The notes: generated by a model not told the origin, from the letters alone. A stretch of 64,000 nucleotides of DNA from an uncultured Lachnospiraceae bacterium (GCA_947164865.1 CAMUYA010000019.1:1-64000); one strand, 5' to 3'. Counted from the stretch's first letter, positions 10,117 to 21,573 are shown. Numbers and translations: made by a program.

Positions 10117-11640
10117 TCACTGTCTTCCGGTGTCTCTGTTCTTCAGTCTTGTCCTTATCATTATAAACAGAATGCCCGCAAGCAAAGCACCGACAACCAC
10201 AAATACGGGAATCGGGATATTCTTTGCATTAAAGCAGCGCACATTTATCCACATCCTGTTTATTCTGGCGTTGGCATCGGGATCGAAATACCACATTACC
10301 GCACTTCTGTCTATTACATCCGAAGTGGGATACTGAGCATACAGCTGCCTTCTGGTCTGCTCCTCCGGAACCGTGAGTATATAGTCCTCATCCTCCGGAT
10401 CTTCTGAGAAGAAGTATCCTACAGGATAATCAACCACATCCTCTTCGTCATCTTCCGCGGCGTAGTTCCACTCAAGATACTCATATACTCTATCATCATC
10501 GCCGCCGGATATAACTGAAGTGTATCCGATATAATACATGTTCCTGACTGCGTTTTCCGGCATGGAAAGGAAGTTGACAAATGCCTCCGCAGCCTGCTTC
10601 TTTGCCGGATCGTTTCCGATCCCGTCCTTAAGCATTACCCATCCGTCAAACCAGAGGTTGGTGCTCTCCTCGGGAACCGCAAATTCCAGATAAAAGTCGT
10701 CCTCCTCGGCCTGGTCCATGGCGTATACCGCATCCCCGGACCACTGGTAGTTTGCCACCACCTTACCGGTGATCATATCGGCCTTTCCGCTGTCGGTCTC
10801 GAAAGAATAAAGATTATTCTTTGCCTTCTGCAGATAATCCTGCACCGCCAGCACTGTTTCCTCAGAGACATCATTCATCTCGTCCATAAGGAGTGACTGG
10901 TAGTCGGGATCTGCAATAAACGAGGGATCCGTAAGCTTGTCGGATTTTACCGCGCCTACGGCCGCAAACATAGAATCACGCACGTTATCTTTAATGGTGA
11001 TCCTGCGATACACATCCTCGTTATCAAAAATATGCCAGGTGGACGCATCCTCACGGCTCACCTCGTCGGGGTTGTAGATGATTCCCGTAACTCCCCACAT
11101 ATAGCCGGCTGCATATTTGCTCCAGCTCTCTCCGTTTATCTCATTCTCGTCAAATACGTCGCGTATATAGGGCGATACGCCTTTCACGTAGTAGTTATCC
11201 TCACCCTCTTCATCGAAAAAGCTCTGTGAAAAAGGCTCCAGCCAGTCTTCCGACATCAGCTTCATGATCATATAGTCGGAGGGACATACAAGGTCGTACT
11301 CATCACCTATGGTGAGCATATTGTAAAGCTCCTCGTTAGTTCCGAAGCAGCTGTACTCAACCTCGACTTTTTGACCATATGTCTCCAGATACCATTCCTC
11401 AAAATCCTCTACCAGAGAGTTTTCTCCAAAGATATCGCCGCTGTCCAAGTCGATGACCTCGTCATCTTCCCAGTCTCCCTCATCAATATACTCTTCCCAG
11501 TTGCAGACGCGGAGCACAATTGGCTGATCTGTGGATTCTCCGTCCATCGCAAAGGCTGTCACGGAATCTGAAAAAAACTCTCCAAGCACGACGGCAGTCA
11601 CTACCGTGAGAGCAAGAACCTGCTTGATCTTTTTCATCAT
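10117..11640 (-). CDS. potD: Spermidine/putrescine ABC transporter substrate-binding protein with C-terminal TM segment
   Basis: VLRVCNWEEYID..., DLVCPSDYMIMKL, SGDAVYAMDQAEEDDFYLEFAVPEE; C-term IPVFVVVGALLAGILFIMIRTRLKNR; overlaps potC by 4 bp. Confidence 0.9.
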   Translation of the reverse strand: MMKKIKQVLALTVVTAVVLGEFFSDSVTAFAMDGESTDQPIVLRVCNWEEYIDEGDWEDDEVIDLDSGDIFGENSLVEDFEEWYLETYGQKVEVEYSCFGTNEELYNMLTIGDEYDLVCPSDYMIMKLMSEDWLEPFSQSFFDEEGEDNYYVKGVSPYIRDVFDENEINGESWSKYAAGYMWGVTGIIYNPDEVSREDASTWHIFDNEDVYRRITIKDNVRDSMFAAVGAVKSDKLTDPSFIADPDYQSLLMDEMNDVSEETVLAVQDYLQKAKNNLYSFETDSGKADMITGKVVANYQWSGDAVYAMDQAEEDDFYLEFAVPEESTNLWFDGWVMLKDGIGNDPAKKQAAEAFVNFLSMPENAVRNMYYIGYTSVISGGDDDRVYEYLEWNYAAEDDEEDVVDYPVGYFFSEDPEDEDYILTVPEEQTRRQLYAQYPTSDVIDRSAVMWYFDPDANARINRMWINVRCFNAKNIPIPVFVVVGALLAGILFIMIRTRLKNRDTGRQ

Positions 11641-12440
11641 ACAAGCCCTCCTTCCCTGTCGTCCTTTTTATTTCTATATATATTCATGCCGATGACCACG
11701 CAGATAACGATCACGAAAATCGCCGTCGAAAGAGCCCAGAGTGCGGTCTTTATCTCGGTGTGTGAGCCTCTGGTGGCGTTTACGACATAGGTACTTATGG
11801 TATCAAATGTAGCAGGCTTGGTGTAGGTGGCAATGAAATAATCATCCAATGAAAGAGTGATCGCCATAGCAAAGCCCGATACAATTCCTCCCGATATCTG
11901 GGGTATGATTATTCTCCTCAAAGCCACAGCGGGTGATGCGCCAAGGTCCAGCGCAGCCTCATACAGGCTCTGATCCATCTGCTTAAGCTTGGGGATGACC
12001 GAAAGGTACACAAAAGGCACCGAAAGCACCACATGTCCTATTATAAGAGGAAGAAATGTCTCCTTGCTTATCCCAAGCACTACCACAAGCAATATACACA
12101 GTGAAAAGCCCGTAACTACGTCGGCATTTACAACCGGGATCTGATTGACCACCCCTATAACCTGCCCGGTGCGCTTTTTGGAGTAAAATGCTCCTATTGC
12201 TCCGGCGGTTCCCAGAATAGTGGATATGATCGCGCTTCCCAGTGCCAGCGCCAGAGTTCCCCATATCATCTCCCCCAGCTCCGGGGTTGTGAAAAGGGTA
12301 ATATAATTTGCCAGTGAGAATCCTCTTATGGCACCTATCGTCGTTGAATCGGTAAAACTGTACACCGCAAGTATCAGGATGGGTGCGTACATGAATATGA
12401 GTCCGAGTGCCAGAATAACAGGTCCGATCGCTTTTTTCAT
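11637..12440 (-). CDS. potC: Spermidine/putrescine ABC transporter permease
   Basis: BPD permease motif EAALDLGASPAVALRRIIIPQISGGI; operon context. Confidence 0.92.
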   Translation of the reverse strand: MKKAIGPVILALGLIFMYAPILILAVYSFTDSTTIGAIRGFSLANYITLFTTPELGEMIWGTLALALGSAIISTILGTAGAIGAFYSKKRTGQVIGVVNQIPVVNADVVTGFSLCILLVVVLGISKETFLPLIIGHVVLSVPFVYLSVIPKLKQMDQSLYEAALDLGASPAVALRRIIIPQISGGIVSGFAMAITLSLDDYFIATYTKPATFDTISTYVVNATRGSHTEIKTALWALSTAIFVIVICVVIGMNIYRNKKDDREGGLV

Positions 12441-13228
12441 AACAGCACTCCTTTCTGCCCCTCATCCTCCTCGGCAGAGCCGGAGATCAGAGTAAATACG
12501 CATATGATAAGAAGAAGTATCAGGGCTATCATCGATCCGCCGTGCCAGTCGTACGCGGAGAAATAGCTTCCGATAAGGCTTCCCATGATGTATGTGCTGT
12601 TGTAGAGCATATCAAGCACAACATAGTTGGTCATTGCCGGGAGAAATACCATTGATACACCGCTTATGATCCCCGGCATGGACAGAGGAAGCGTAACCTT
12701 TAAGAACGCCTGTACATCCCCCGCTCCCAGATCCTTTGCGGCTTCAAGCAGATTTCCGTCCAGCTTGGAGATCGCATTATAAAGAGGAAGGATCATAAAA
12801 GGAAGGAAATCGTAGGTCATACCGATGACCGAATTGATAAAGGGATGGAATGCAAGGTTTCCCTCTATTGCCGTAAGGATTTCCTTTAATGCGGTAAGCC
12901 TCAAAGTGAAATTGATCCACATGGGCATGACAAAAAGCATCACCACTACAGCCTTGGCCTTGAATCCGCTCTTGGCCAGCACATAAGCTATGGGGTAAGC
13001 TATTACAAGGCACACCACTGTCACCGCAAGAGCCAGCATAAGTGAGTAAAACAGCGTGCCTATGGTATTTGAATCGGTAAAGAAACCGATAAGATTTGCT
13101 GCGGAAAAATGTCCCGTACTGTTGGTAAACGCATAATAAAAGAGAACTATCAGGGGTGCGACCACGAAAAGCAGCAGAAATACCGCATAGGGGATCCCCA
13201 GATATTTTCTCGCAAATATCTTTTTCAT
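12437..13228 (-). CDS. potB: Spermidine/putrescine ABC transporter permease
   Basis: EAAKDLGAGDVQAFLKVTLPLSMPGIISG; operon context. Confidence 0.92.
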   Translation of the reverse strand: MKKIFARKYLGIPYAVFLLLFVVAPLIVLFYYAFTNSTGHFSAANLIGFFTDSNTIGTLFYSLMLALAVTVVCLVIAYPIAYVLAKSGFKAKAVVVMLFVMPMWINFTLRLTALKEILTAIEGNLAFHPFINSVIGMTYDFLPFMILPLYNAISKLDGNLLEAAKDLGAGDVQAFLKVTLPLSMPGIISGVSMVFLPAMTNYVVLDMLYNSTYIMGSLIGSYFSAYDWHGGSMIALILLLIICVFTLISGSAEEDEGQKGVLL

Positions 13229-13240
13229 CCGGTGCTCCTC

Positions 13241-14719
13241 CTACTTCTTGATCGCGAATTTCATCTTATCTTCCGGAAGGATAAGGCCTACCACATCATC
13301 CATGTTCCAGAGATATTCATCATCAACAATAAGGTCGTGACCGTGCACGGTACGCACTACATAGCTGTAATGATCGCCCTTATAAATAAGGTTTATTATC
13401 TTTCCGCTGGTAAGTCCGGCATCCTCATCATCACTCATCTGAATGTCACCGGGCTCGATGGAAACCAGTACCTTAAGCTTGTCTGTGTCGATCTTCTCTC
13501 CGCTTGCATCCCTTAGTTCACCGTCCGTTATCTTTGATCCGGGTATAAGCTTCGTGAGATCGCATGTTATTTTATGATCCGCATACTCAAGATTAAGATC
13601 ATCGCCCACTTCTGCCTCAAATCTTGTGGTGTGGTCTTCAGCTATCATGATATGTATTCCGTCGGGATCGAGCTTCATTCCGATCTCATCTCCGACCTTT
13701 GCTGACTTGGTCGACTGGATCACCATCTCGTATTTACCGGATTCAACAGCGATCTCGTAGTGGATACCCTTAAAGATAACAGATGTAACTTTTCCCACTA
13801 TGGTTCCTTCCGCGGGGGGTGTCATAACAACATCCTCGGGGCGGACTACCACGTCCACAAGGGTTCCCTCATCCACATCATCCACACACTCGAATTCCCC
13901 GCCTGCAAAACGAACCTTGAGATGCCCTGTCATTATGCCCTTGAAAATGTTGCTCTCACCGATAAAGTCGGCAACAAACGCGTTCTTGGGCTCATTGTAG
14001 ATGTCCTCGGGCGTTCCGATCTGCTGGGTGCGTCCGCCGTTCATTACCACGATGGTATCGGACATGGTAAGAGCCTCCTCCTGATCGTGGGTAACGTAGA
14101 TAAAGGTGATCCCCAGCTGAGCATGCATATTTTTAAGCTCGAGCTGCATTTCCTTTCTCATCTTGAGGTCCAGCGCTCCAAGAGGCTCGTCCAGAAGCAG
14201 GATTTTGGGCTCATTTACAAGCGCACGTGCGATAGCTATTCTCTGCTGCTGACCTCCCGAGAGAGTTGACACTCTTCTCTTTTCAAAGCCTTCAAGGTCA
14301 ACCATCTCGAGTACACGCCCAACCTTTTTGGCGATAACATCCGGTGCCAGCCCCTTAAGCTTAAGCCCGAAAGCGATGTTTTCAAATATATTCATATGCG
14401 GAAAAAGTGCATACCTCTGAAAGACCGTATTTATCGGCCTTTTGTTGGGGGGAAGCTGTGCTATATCCTGCCCGTCCAGAAGGATCTGTCCTTTTGTGGG
14501 AAGGTCAAACCCGGCTATCATTCGAAGCGTAGTCGTCTTACCGCATCCCGAGGGTCCCAGGAATGTAACGAATTCTCCCTTTCTGACCTGAAGATTAAAA
14601 TCGTCAACAGCCGTAAAGCCGTTATCTTCGTAGGTCTTGGTGATGTTTTTCAGTTCAATGATGTACTTTTCTGCCATTTTCATTCGCTCCTTGCATCTAC
14701 TGCGTTTTTCAGCACACAT
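13241..14719 (-). CDS. potA: Spermidine/putrescine ABC transporter ATPase with extended C-terminus (start probably internal, at MAEKYIIEL)
   Basis: Walker [25 protein letters not shown] signature, LLLDEP Walker B; long TOBE-like C-terminus. Confidence 0.92.
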   Translation of the reverse strand: MCAEKRSRCKERMKMAEKYIIELKNITKTYEDNGFTAVDDFNLQVRKGEFVTFLGPSGCGKTTTLRMIAGFDLPTKGQILLDGQDIAQLPPNKRPINTVFQRYALFPHMNIFENIAFGLKLKGLAPDVIAKKVGRVLEMVDLEGFEKRRVSTLSGGQQQRIAIARALVNEPKILLLDEPLGALDLKMRKEMQLELKNMHAQLGITFIYVTHDQEEALTMSDTIVVMNGGRTQQIGTPEDIYNEPKNAFVADFIGESNIFKGIMTGHLKVRFAGGEFECVDDVDEGTLVDVVVRPEDVVMTPPAEGTIVGKVTSVIFKGIHYEIAVESGKYEMVIQSTKSAKVGDEIGMKLDPDGIHIMIAEDHTTRFEAEVGDDLNLEYADHKITCDLTKLIPGSKITDGELRDASGEKIDTDKLKVLVSIEPGDIQMSDDEDAGLTSGKIINLIYKGDHYSYVVRTVHGHDLIVDDEYLWNMDDVVGLILPEDKMKFAIKK

Positions 14720-15099
14720 AAAAAGCGCCTTTGTTCAAACTCACACTGTAGTCATTTACAAAGCAATGAGCTTCTTTATTTCCGAAACTCAAGGAAAGTA
14801 ATGACCCGTTAAATTTGGACAAAAGCACTCTTCGCTCGGGCATTTATGACAATGTATCATATATAAATGAAAAAATAAAGGGGTTAAACGCAATTTTACG
14901 ATAAAAAACAGAATTTAGCAAAATATACATAGTTTCTGCACTTTTCTGGATATCCTTTTCCCGTCGGATATTATATAGTCATATATACAGAGAAAGATTC
15001 CGGGGCGGAATAAAACAAAGAATTATAAGAAAAAACAAAGAATCCCAAAAAGAATCAAAATTAAGTAACAACAGACAAATCATAACACGGAGGTATATC

Positions 15100-17112
15100 A
15101 TGGCAAAAAACAGGACTTTCTATGTAAACATCAGCGCCTCAAAGGACGGAAACGGCTCCAAAGAGATGCCTTTCAAGCACATTAACGATGCCGCAAAGGT
15201 TGCGGAAGCGGGTGACGAGATAATAGTTGCTCCCGGCATCTACCGCGAATATGTGTGCCCTAAGAATGCGGGAACTGAGGATGCTCCCATCGTTTACCGA
15301 TCTGAAAAGCCCCTCGGAGCGGTGATCACCGGTGCCGAAGTATTAAAGAACTGGAAAAAGTACAAGGGCGATGTGTGGACCGCACGCGTGAGCAACAGCA
15401 TGTTCGGGGCCTTCAATCCCTATAAGGAGATAATCGGCGGCGACTGGTATTTTTCAGACAAGATAAGACATCCGGGTGCCGTGTTCCTTAACGATAAGAT
15501 GTTGTTTGAGGCAGACTCTCTTGATGAGTGCGTTAAGGCTCCCGTTGACAAATTTGCATGGGACAGTGAAGGATCCAGATACAAATACTTTGTTCAGCAG
15601 GACGAAAAGACTGATGAAACCGTGCTTTATGCCAACTTCAGAGGTGCGGATCCCAACAAGGAAAACGTTGAGATCAGTGTGCGTAGAAACTGCTTCATGC
15701 CGGACAAAAATTATGTAAACTATATTACGGTTTCAGGCTTTAATATCAATAAGGCTGCCACCACCTGGGCACCTCCCGCAGCATATCAGGACGGAATGAT
15801 CGGCCCCCACTGGTCAAAGGGCTGGGTAATCGAGGACTGCGAGATATACGGAAGCCGCTGCTGCGGAATCTCCCTCGGAAAATACCTTGATCCCGAGAAC
15901 GATATGTACTTTACAAAGAAATGGGTAAAGAGCCCCACTCAGATGGAACGCGACGCAGTTTGCCGCGGGCAGTTCCACGGCTGGACCAAGGAGCGCATAG
16001 GAAGCCATACCGTGCGCCGCTGTCACATCCATCACTGCGAGCAGACCGGTATCGTCGGAAGAATGGGAGCTGTTTTCTCTACGATCGAGGACAATCACAT
16101 CCACGATATCTGCACATCTTCGCAGCTGCGCGGCGCCGAGACGGCAGGCATCAAGCTCCACGCCGGAATAGATGTTACCATACGCAGGAATCACATTCAT
16201 CACTGCATCATGGGTGTGTGGCTTGACTGGGAGGCTCAGGGTGCAAGAGTAAGTCAGAATCTGATGCATGACAACTACCATCCCGACGGTGTTGACACCG
16301 TTAACGGTATCATGTTCCACACCGATGTGTTTATAGAGGTCGGACACGGTCCTACTCTTATCGATAACAACCTTCTGCTCTCAAAGGTTTCCGTCACAAT
16401 ACCCAGTGAAGGCATTGCCTGCGTTCACAACCTTATGCTCGGCTCCTTCAGCCTCATCAATTCCGGAGTGGACAGCATCGTGAACGGACAGCGCGAGCCC
16501 CGCTACACCCCCTACCACATCCGTCACAGGACGGAGGTCGCAGGCTTTATGACCATCCTCCACGGAGATGACAGGATCTACAACAATATCTTTGTCCAGA
16601 AGTATAAAATAGAGGACAAAAAGAAAACACCTCAGGATGCCGATTACATGGCTGTGGGAACCAAATGTTTTGACATATTCCCCACATACAAGGAATGGCA
16701 TGCACCTTTTGAAAAGGGAGACCGTCCCGATATGGGTGCCCTTGCCAATGCTCACTTCGGACATCTTCCCGTATGGCTTGCAGGCAATGCGTACTTTAAC
16801 GGTGCGAATGTGTGCAAGAATGAAAAAGACAAGCTTGTGGACAAGAAGAACAAGGTGAATATAGAGCTTGTTGAAAAGGACGGAAAATACACTCTCAAGA
16901 CAAATGTGTATTCCTTCCTGAAAGGCTTTAATGTAGGCATGATCGACAGTGATATCCTCGGCTGCGCATTTGAGCCCGAGCAGCGCTTCGAGTCTCCCGA
17001 CGGAAGCACCATCACCTTCAATTCCGACTTCCTCGGTAACCACAGGGATCTGAATGTGATCCCCGGTCCCTTCGCAGATGAAAAATCCGCTAAACAGGTA
17101 CTGTGGAAGTAA
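15100..17112 (+). CDS. Right-handed parallel beta-helix protein, no signal peptide, probable carbohydrate-active enzyme
   Basis: FYVNISASKDGNGSKEMPFKHINDAAKVAEAGDEIIVAPGIYRE (DUF1565-like start); repeated H-I-H-H / N-x-I turns. Confidence 0.8.
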   Translation: MAKNRTFYVNISASKDGNGSKEMPFKHINDAAKVAEAGDEIIVAPGIYREYVCPKNAGTEDAPIVYRSEKPLGAVITGAEVLKNWKKYKGDVWTARVSNSMFGAFNPYKEIIGGDWYFSDKIRHPGAVFLNDKMLFEADSLDECVKAPVDKFAWDSEGSRYKYFVQQDEKTDETVLYANFRGADPNKENVEISVRRNCFMPDKNYVNYITVSGFNINKAATTWAPPAAYQDGMIGPHWSKGWVIEDCEIYGSRCCGISLGKYLDPENDMYFTKKWVKSPTQMERDAVCRGQFHGWTKERIGSHTVRRCHIHHCEQTGIVGRMGAVFSTIEDNHIHDICTSSQLRGAETAGIKLHAGIDVTIRRNHIHHCIMGVWLDWEAQGARVSQNLMHDNYHPDGVDTVNGIMFHTDVFIEVGHGPTLIDNNLLLSKVSVTIPSEGIACVHNLMLGSFSLINSGVDSIVNGQREPRYTPYHIRHRTEVAGFMTILHGDDRIYNNIFVQKYKIEDKKKTPQDADYMAVGTKCFDIFPTYKEWHAPFEKGDRPDMGALANAHFGHLPVWLAGNAYFNGANVCKNEKDKLVDKKNKVNIELVEKDGKYTLKTNVYSFLKGFNVGMIDSDILGCAFEPEQRFESPDGSTITFNSDFLGNHRDLNVIPGPFADEKSAKQVLWK

Positions 17113-17137
17113 ATCGAATATACCATGAGCTAACATC

Positions 17138-17175
17138 AAAAAACCTGCACATCAGGATCGATGTGCAGGTTTTAT
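17138..17175. terminator. Bidirectional intrinsic terminator between convergent genes
   Basis: AAAAAACCTGCACAT-CAGGATCG-ATGTGCAGGTTTT. Confidence 0.8.
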
Positions 17176-17188
17176 TATGCCTATGTTT

Positions 17189-19147
17189 CTACGGCTGTCC
17201 GTACCAGCCTATTCCCTCATATTTCCAGCCCATGCCTACGAGCTTATCCTTCTCCTTTTCGCTGGTGGTATAATGATGGGAGCCCGCTCCCGTGCAATTA
17301 GGATTATAGAGCCTGTAGAGCGGTGTTCCCGTATCCTTGGGAGCGGAATACCATCCGATCCCCTCATAATCCCAGTCGGCCTCAATAAGTTTATCTCTTT
17401 CGCGGGCACTCATCGTGTAATGGTGGTCTCCGGCATTCTTGTTATAGAGCCTGTAAACAGGATCGCCCTTCTCGGGAGCTATCCAGCCGTCTCCTTCATA
17501 GATCCACCCGGAAATGATAAGCTTGTACCTTTCCGTGGCACTGTCAGTGTAAAAATGCTCTCCGCTGTTCGGATTGTACATTCTGTGAAGAAGCACGCTT
17601 CCTTCAGGTACCGGTGTATCCGGTTTTGCAACTCTTCCGGCTTCTTTTCCGTAGTCCAGATAGTGGAAATAATACGCTCTGTTGTCATCCCCGAACTCAT
17701 CACAAAGATCCTTATTATTCTTCTTGTATTCTTCAAGGTCGAAGCTTTTGTTTCCCTGCATTCCGGCTTTCATTCCTTCATAATAAAAGTACTCCAGCAA
17801 AGTTGTACGTACGGTATGCTCTGAGGTTTCTTTATCTATAAGTACCCAGTAGCCATAGTCTTCGTACCATGTAGCTTCTATACCTCTCTCTGCCAGTTCG
17901 TTAAGGAAAAACTCTTCATCATAAACCGGCGAAAAATACTGCTCCTTTTTGCTGCAATCTATAGTCCCGCTGCGGAATATACTTCCGGGATAAACTTCCG
18001 AATCCCAACAAAGCTTTCTCACGTTATAATCTATATAATCTCCATCTATGGAAGAGACTTCCAGAATGTAACTGTACCGGGCTTCAGGATCTGATTCCAG
18101 TCCTTCCTTCATCATGAATAAAAGAGTCAGATCATTTTCCGCTTCGTCATAACATTCTATTCTCCCGGGTACGAGAATACATATCTTGTCATTTACCGGA
18201 AAAGCATAGTTATTGCCATATGGTAAATCCAGGTTGATCATTTTCTCGCATTGATCCGGATTCCCGATATATTTATAAAACCCATCATCGTAGAAAATAA
18301 TCGAATAACCATCACGATGAATCAACTGAGATCTTGTTCCTCTCCAAAAAGCTTCATCATACTCCTTGTAATCGTACTTTCCATAGATGTAGACAGGAGA
18401 ATAGATTCCAATGTTATAATATTCGATCAATTTCCAGTCTGTACCGGGATGGCTTTCGGACAGCTTAGACTGACTCAGCAGAAAGTAATTATGACAAACG
18501 CCAAAATTGGATACTGCGTCTTCGTCAAAGGTGCAATCAACATAATAATATTTCCCGTTCAGAGATACCAGATTCCATGCATGATTCATTTGATCCCCGA
18601 CTACATCATAAGTTTTTATCCCGATCCTGTTTGCAAGATCATAAAATGCTCTGGCAAAACCATCACATACGGATTTATGAAGGACCAGATTCCCGTATGC
18701 GGACTGACTGATAGGATTATTGCCAAAATCTGCCTGATCATCGTCATATTCCGCATTCATGCATATATAATCGTGAAGATAACACAACTTCTGCTCATCG
18801 GTCCATGAAGGTGAAATTCCGGCAAGCGCAGTAGCCACAGCATCTTCATATTCCCGAAGCATCGTATCCCTGTCTTTGTCCACATACTCCCACCATCCGT
18901 ATTCCGATTCAGGCAAAGCCTGCGGCGCGCAGACATCATCGGGAATCTCCACCGGCACGGTGGAAAGCGGAGTACAGTCCAGCGGATCAAATAATGAGGA
19001 ATCATATTCGTAATTCTCCGGCAGGCCTTCTCCTTCCTCCTGCGCATTAGCCTTCAGCGCATAACCGGAAAAGACTGCTGCCGGTATTACAAATATGATC
19101 AGTGCTGTTATTATGCTTTGTTTTAGTTTTAAAACAAATTTCATCAT
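17189..19147 (-). CDS. Secreted transglutaminase-like protein + DUF5648-like triple repeat
   Basis: KSVCDGFARAFYDLANRIG...NHAWNLVSLNGKYYYVDCTFDE (Cys-His-Asp); C-terminal YNPNSGEHFYT repeats. Confidence 0.87.
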   Translation of the reverse strand: MMKFVLKLKQSIITALIIFVIPAAVFSGYALKANAQEEGEGLPENYEYDSSLFDPLDCTPLSTVPVEIPDDVCAPQALPESEYGWWEYVDKDRDTMLREYEDAVATALAGISPSWTDEQKLCYLHDYICMNAEYDDDQADFGNNPISQSAYGNLVLHKSVCDGFARAFYDLANRIGIKTYDVVGDQMNHAWNLVSLNGKYYYVDCTFDEDAVSNFGVCHNYFLLSQSKLSESHPGTDWKLIEYYNIGIYSPVYIYGKYDYKEYDEAFWRGTRSQLIHRDGYSIIFYDDGFYKYIGNPDQCEKMINLDLPYGNNYAFPVNDKICILVPGRIECYDEAENDLTLLFMMKEGLESDPEARYSYILEVSSIDGDYIDYNVRKLCWDSEVYPGSIFRSGTIDCSKKEQYFSPVYDEEFFLNELAERGIEATWYEDYGYWVLIDKETSEHTVRTTLLEYFYYEGMKAGMQGNKSFDLEEYKKNNKDLCDEFGDDNRAYYFHYLDYGKEAGRVAKPDTPVPEGSVLLHRMYNPNSGEHFYTDSATERYKLIISGWIYEGDGWIAPEKGDPVYRLYNKNAGDHHYTMSARERDKLIEADWDYEGIGWYSAPKDTGTPLYRLYNPNCTGAGSHHYTTSEKEKDKLVGMGWKYEGIGWYGQP

Positions 19148-19160
19148 GGTATCTTACTCT

Positions 19161-21545
19161 CTATTTATATGCGTACCAGCCGATTCCCTCATCATTCCAG
19201 CCGATCTTTACAAGCTTATCTCTTTCTTTTGTGCTTGTGGTGTAATGATGGTTTCCGGTCGTTGCATTGGGGTTATAAAGTCTGTAAAGCGGCGTTCCTT
19301 TATTATCATCGGAATACCAGCCGATTCCCTCGTCGTTCCAGCCAAGCTTTACGAGTTTGTCTCTCTCCTTTTTGCTCGGAGTATAGTGATGTTCCCCAAC
19401 GTTCGGGTTATATAGTCTGTACACCGGAGTATTGGATTTCTCAGGGCCTTCCCATGCAATACCCTCATAGTTCCAGCCGGCTTTTACAAGCTTATTCTTT
19501 TCTCTCTCACTGGAGGTATAGAAATGCTCACCGCTGTTGGGGTTATACAGCCGAAGCATTGTAACACGTCCTTCGTATATCTCGATTTCCGTAGATGCTG
19601 ATTTATCTTGTATCGTTACAGTGATCACCGCCTTACCTTCGGATATACCGGTTACCGTTCCATTACTGTCAATAGTTGCAACAGATGTATCCGAACTGCT
19701 CCATACAGGAGTGGTATCCCCGGTAGCTTCTTCGGGAGAGTATTCGCAGCTGAACTGATGCTGTTCTCCTACTGATAGCCTCGACTTGAAGTTTTGCAGC
19801 GATACGCTTGTAACGGGTCTTATGACGTTTACTTTGATCACTGCCGAAAGTTTTCCATCCTCTGTGGATATTGTGATTTCTGCACTCCCCGGATCTGAAA
19901 CTTTTATTATGTTTTCAAACAAGCCTTCAGCCTCTACAAAACAATCTATACCAGAGGCTCTAAAACTATAATTCCTTTTTGAATATATTGTCGATTTCTC
20001 ATTGTATGGGTTTGCGATGTTTTCATTTGAACTTTTCCAAATAAGTGTTTCATACGGAAAAAAGTCTTGCTCTTTTGGCATTCCAACAACAACTGCTTTA
20101 TAAGCCGGCCCTTCGCTTAGATTTATGTTGATTACATCTTCAGCCGGAGACAGATTGGGAACGACAACACAGCACCATGCCTGCTTATTTCCACAATAGG
20201 CTTTAATGTATGTATATCCATATCCTACAACCTTAACCGTACCTTTATTATCTACAGTCGCGACATCCGGATCTGTACTTTCCCATTTGTCTACCTCATA
20301 TGCTGAGGGATTTACGGAAGCTTTAATGCTGAATTCGTCACCTATCTTATAGAGTATTTCATATTTTTTATCAAATGATATGCTACTAGCATCACCTTTT
20401 CCGATATATTCCTCTACATCTATGAATCCATCACGCACAAACTGTAATGCATAATTGTTGATAACCGAATAATACAATTTACTTCCTTCAATATAAATAT
20501 CATCGAGAAAATTGCTGTATTGGCTTTCGGGCATCTCGTAGAGCTCTGTAAGTGAATTGTGCTCTTCATCATATAAATATATTTTATTGATGCTATTTAC
20601 AAATGTCTTGCCATTTACTGAAACGATCTGCGAATTGAAGCCATATTCATCTAACCATATAAGTTCCTCTGATGTATTCGGATCACCTGTATATTTATAT
20701 ATCCTGCCCCTACTATAAAGCATATATCCGTCTCTGAAAGCTATAGGATGTTCTACCCTATTCCAGACAGCATTATCATATTCCTTGTCATTGTATTTTC
20801 CGAAAATATTTTCAGTTTTCGTACCTGTGTTCCAATAAGCATTTATACACCAGTCTTCCGCGTCATGGGAATGCTCATACATATAATCCTCGCTTTTAAG
20901 AAAATACGTATGAAGGGCATCATTTCCACTCTCCTGGCCATCCCATGTACAATCAATATAATAATGCTTTCCGTTAAGTGTAACCATATTCCAGGCATGA
21001 TTAAGATTATCGCTTACAACAACATATGTTTCCACACCCACCCTGTTGGCAAGGTCATAAAATGCCCTTGAGTATCCGTCACAAACCGATTCATGAAGAA
21101 CAAGATTACCATATGCTGAATAGTGGATAGAATCATTACTGGGGCAGCCATTCTCATTCAATGCGTATTCAGCATGTGAAGTTATATAATCGTGAAGATA
21201 GAATACCTTTTCCTCATCCGTCCAGGTGTCCTTTATCTCTGAAAGTATCCCGGCAACTATTGCTTCATACTCTATGCGCATGCACCTCTGTTCATCCTCA
21301 TCATAATCGATCCAGTGGTCATATTCACTATCCGAAACCGCACCGACAATTAATTGATCATTGCCGGTAAGCGGCGAACAATCCAATGGATCAAATACAG
21401 CCTGCCTTCTGCTTTCCTCAATAAAATCGGATTCTGACGTGCATATGTCCTCAGCCCTTGCTGTTATAGTTGAAAGTAAAAATATGGTTATCGCACATAT
21501 CATTGCAGCATATGAAAATGCTATCGAAATCCTGTTTTTTTTCAT
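19161..21545 (-). CDS. Secreted transglutaminase-like + Big2-like Ig domains + DUF5648-like triple repeat
   Basis: ESVCDGYSRAFYDLANRVG...NHAWNMVTLNGKHYYIDCTWD; WSSSDTSVATIDSNGTVTGISEGKAVITVT; C-terminal repeats. Confidence 0.87.
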   Translation of the reverse strand: MKKNRISIAFSYAAMICAITIFLLSTITARAEDICTSESDFIEESRRQAVFDPLDCSPLTGNDQLIVGAVSDSEYDHWIDYDEDEQRCMRIEYEAIVAGILSEIKDTWTDEEKVFYLHDYITSHAEYALNENGCPSNDSIHYSAYGNLVLHESVCDGYSRAFYDLANRVGVETYVVVSDNLNHAWNMVTLNGKHYYIDCTWDGQESGNDALHTYFLKSEDYMYEHSHDAEDWCINAYWNTGTKTENIFGKYNDKEYDNAVWNRVEHPIAFRDGYMLYSRGRIYKYTGDPNTSEELIWLDEYGFNSQIVSVNGKTFVNSINKIYLYDEEHNSLTELYEMPESQYSNFLDDIYIEGSKLYYSVINNYALQFVRDGFIDVEEYIGKGDASSISFDKKYEILYKIGDEFSIKASVNPSAYEVDKWESTDPDVATVDNKGTVKVVGYGYTYIKAYCGNKQAWCCVVVPNLSPAEDVININLSEGPAYKAVVVGMPKEQDFFPYETLIWKSSNENIANPYNEKSTIYSKRNYSFRASGIDCFVEAEGLFENIIKVSDPGSAEITISTEDGKLSAVIKVNVIRPVTSVSLQNFKSRLSVGEQHQFSCEYSPEEATGDTTPVWSSSDTSVATIDSNGTVTGISEGKAVITVTIQDKSASTEIEIYEGRVTMLRLYNPNSGEHFYTSSEREKNKLVKAGWNYEGIAWEGPEKSNTPVYRLYNPNVGEHHYTPSKKERDKLVKLGWNDEGIGWYSDDNKGTPLYRLYNPNATTGNHHYTTSTKERDKLVKIGWNDEGIGWYAYK

Positions 21546-21573
21546 TTATTCCATTCCTCCGAATCTTTCCATA

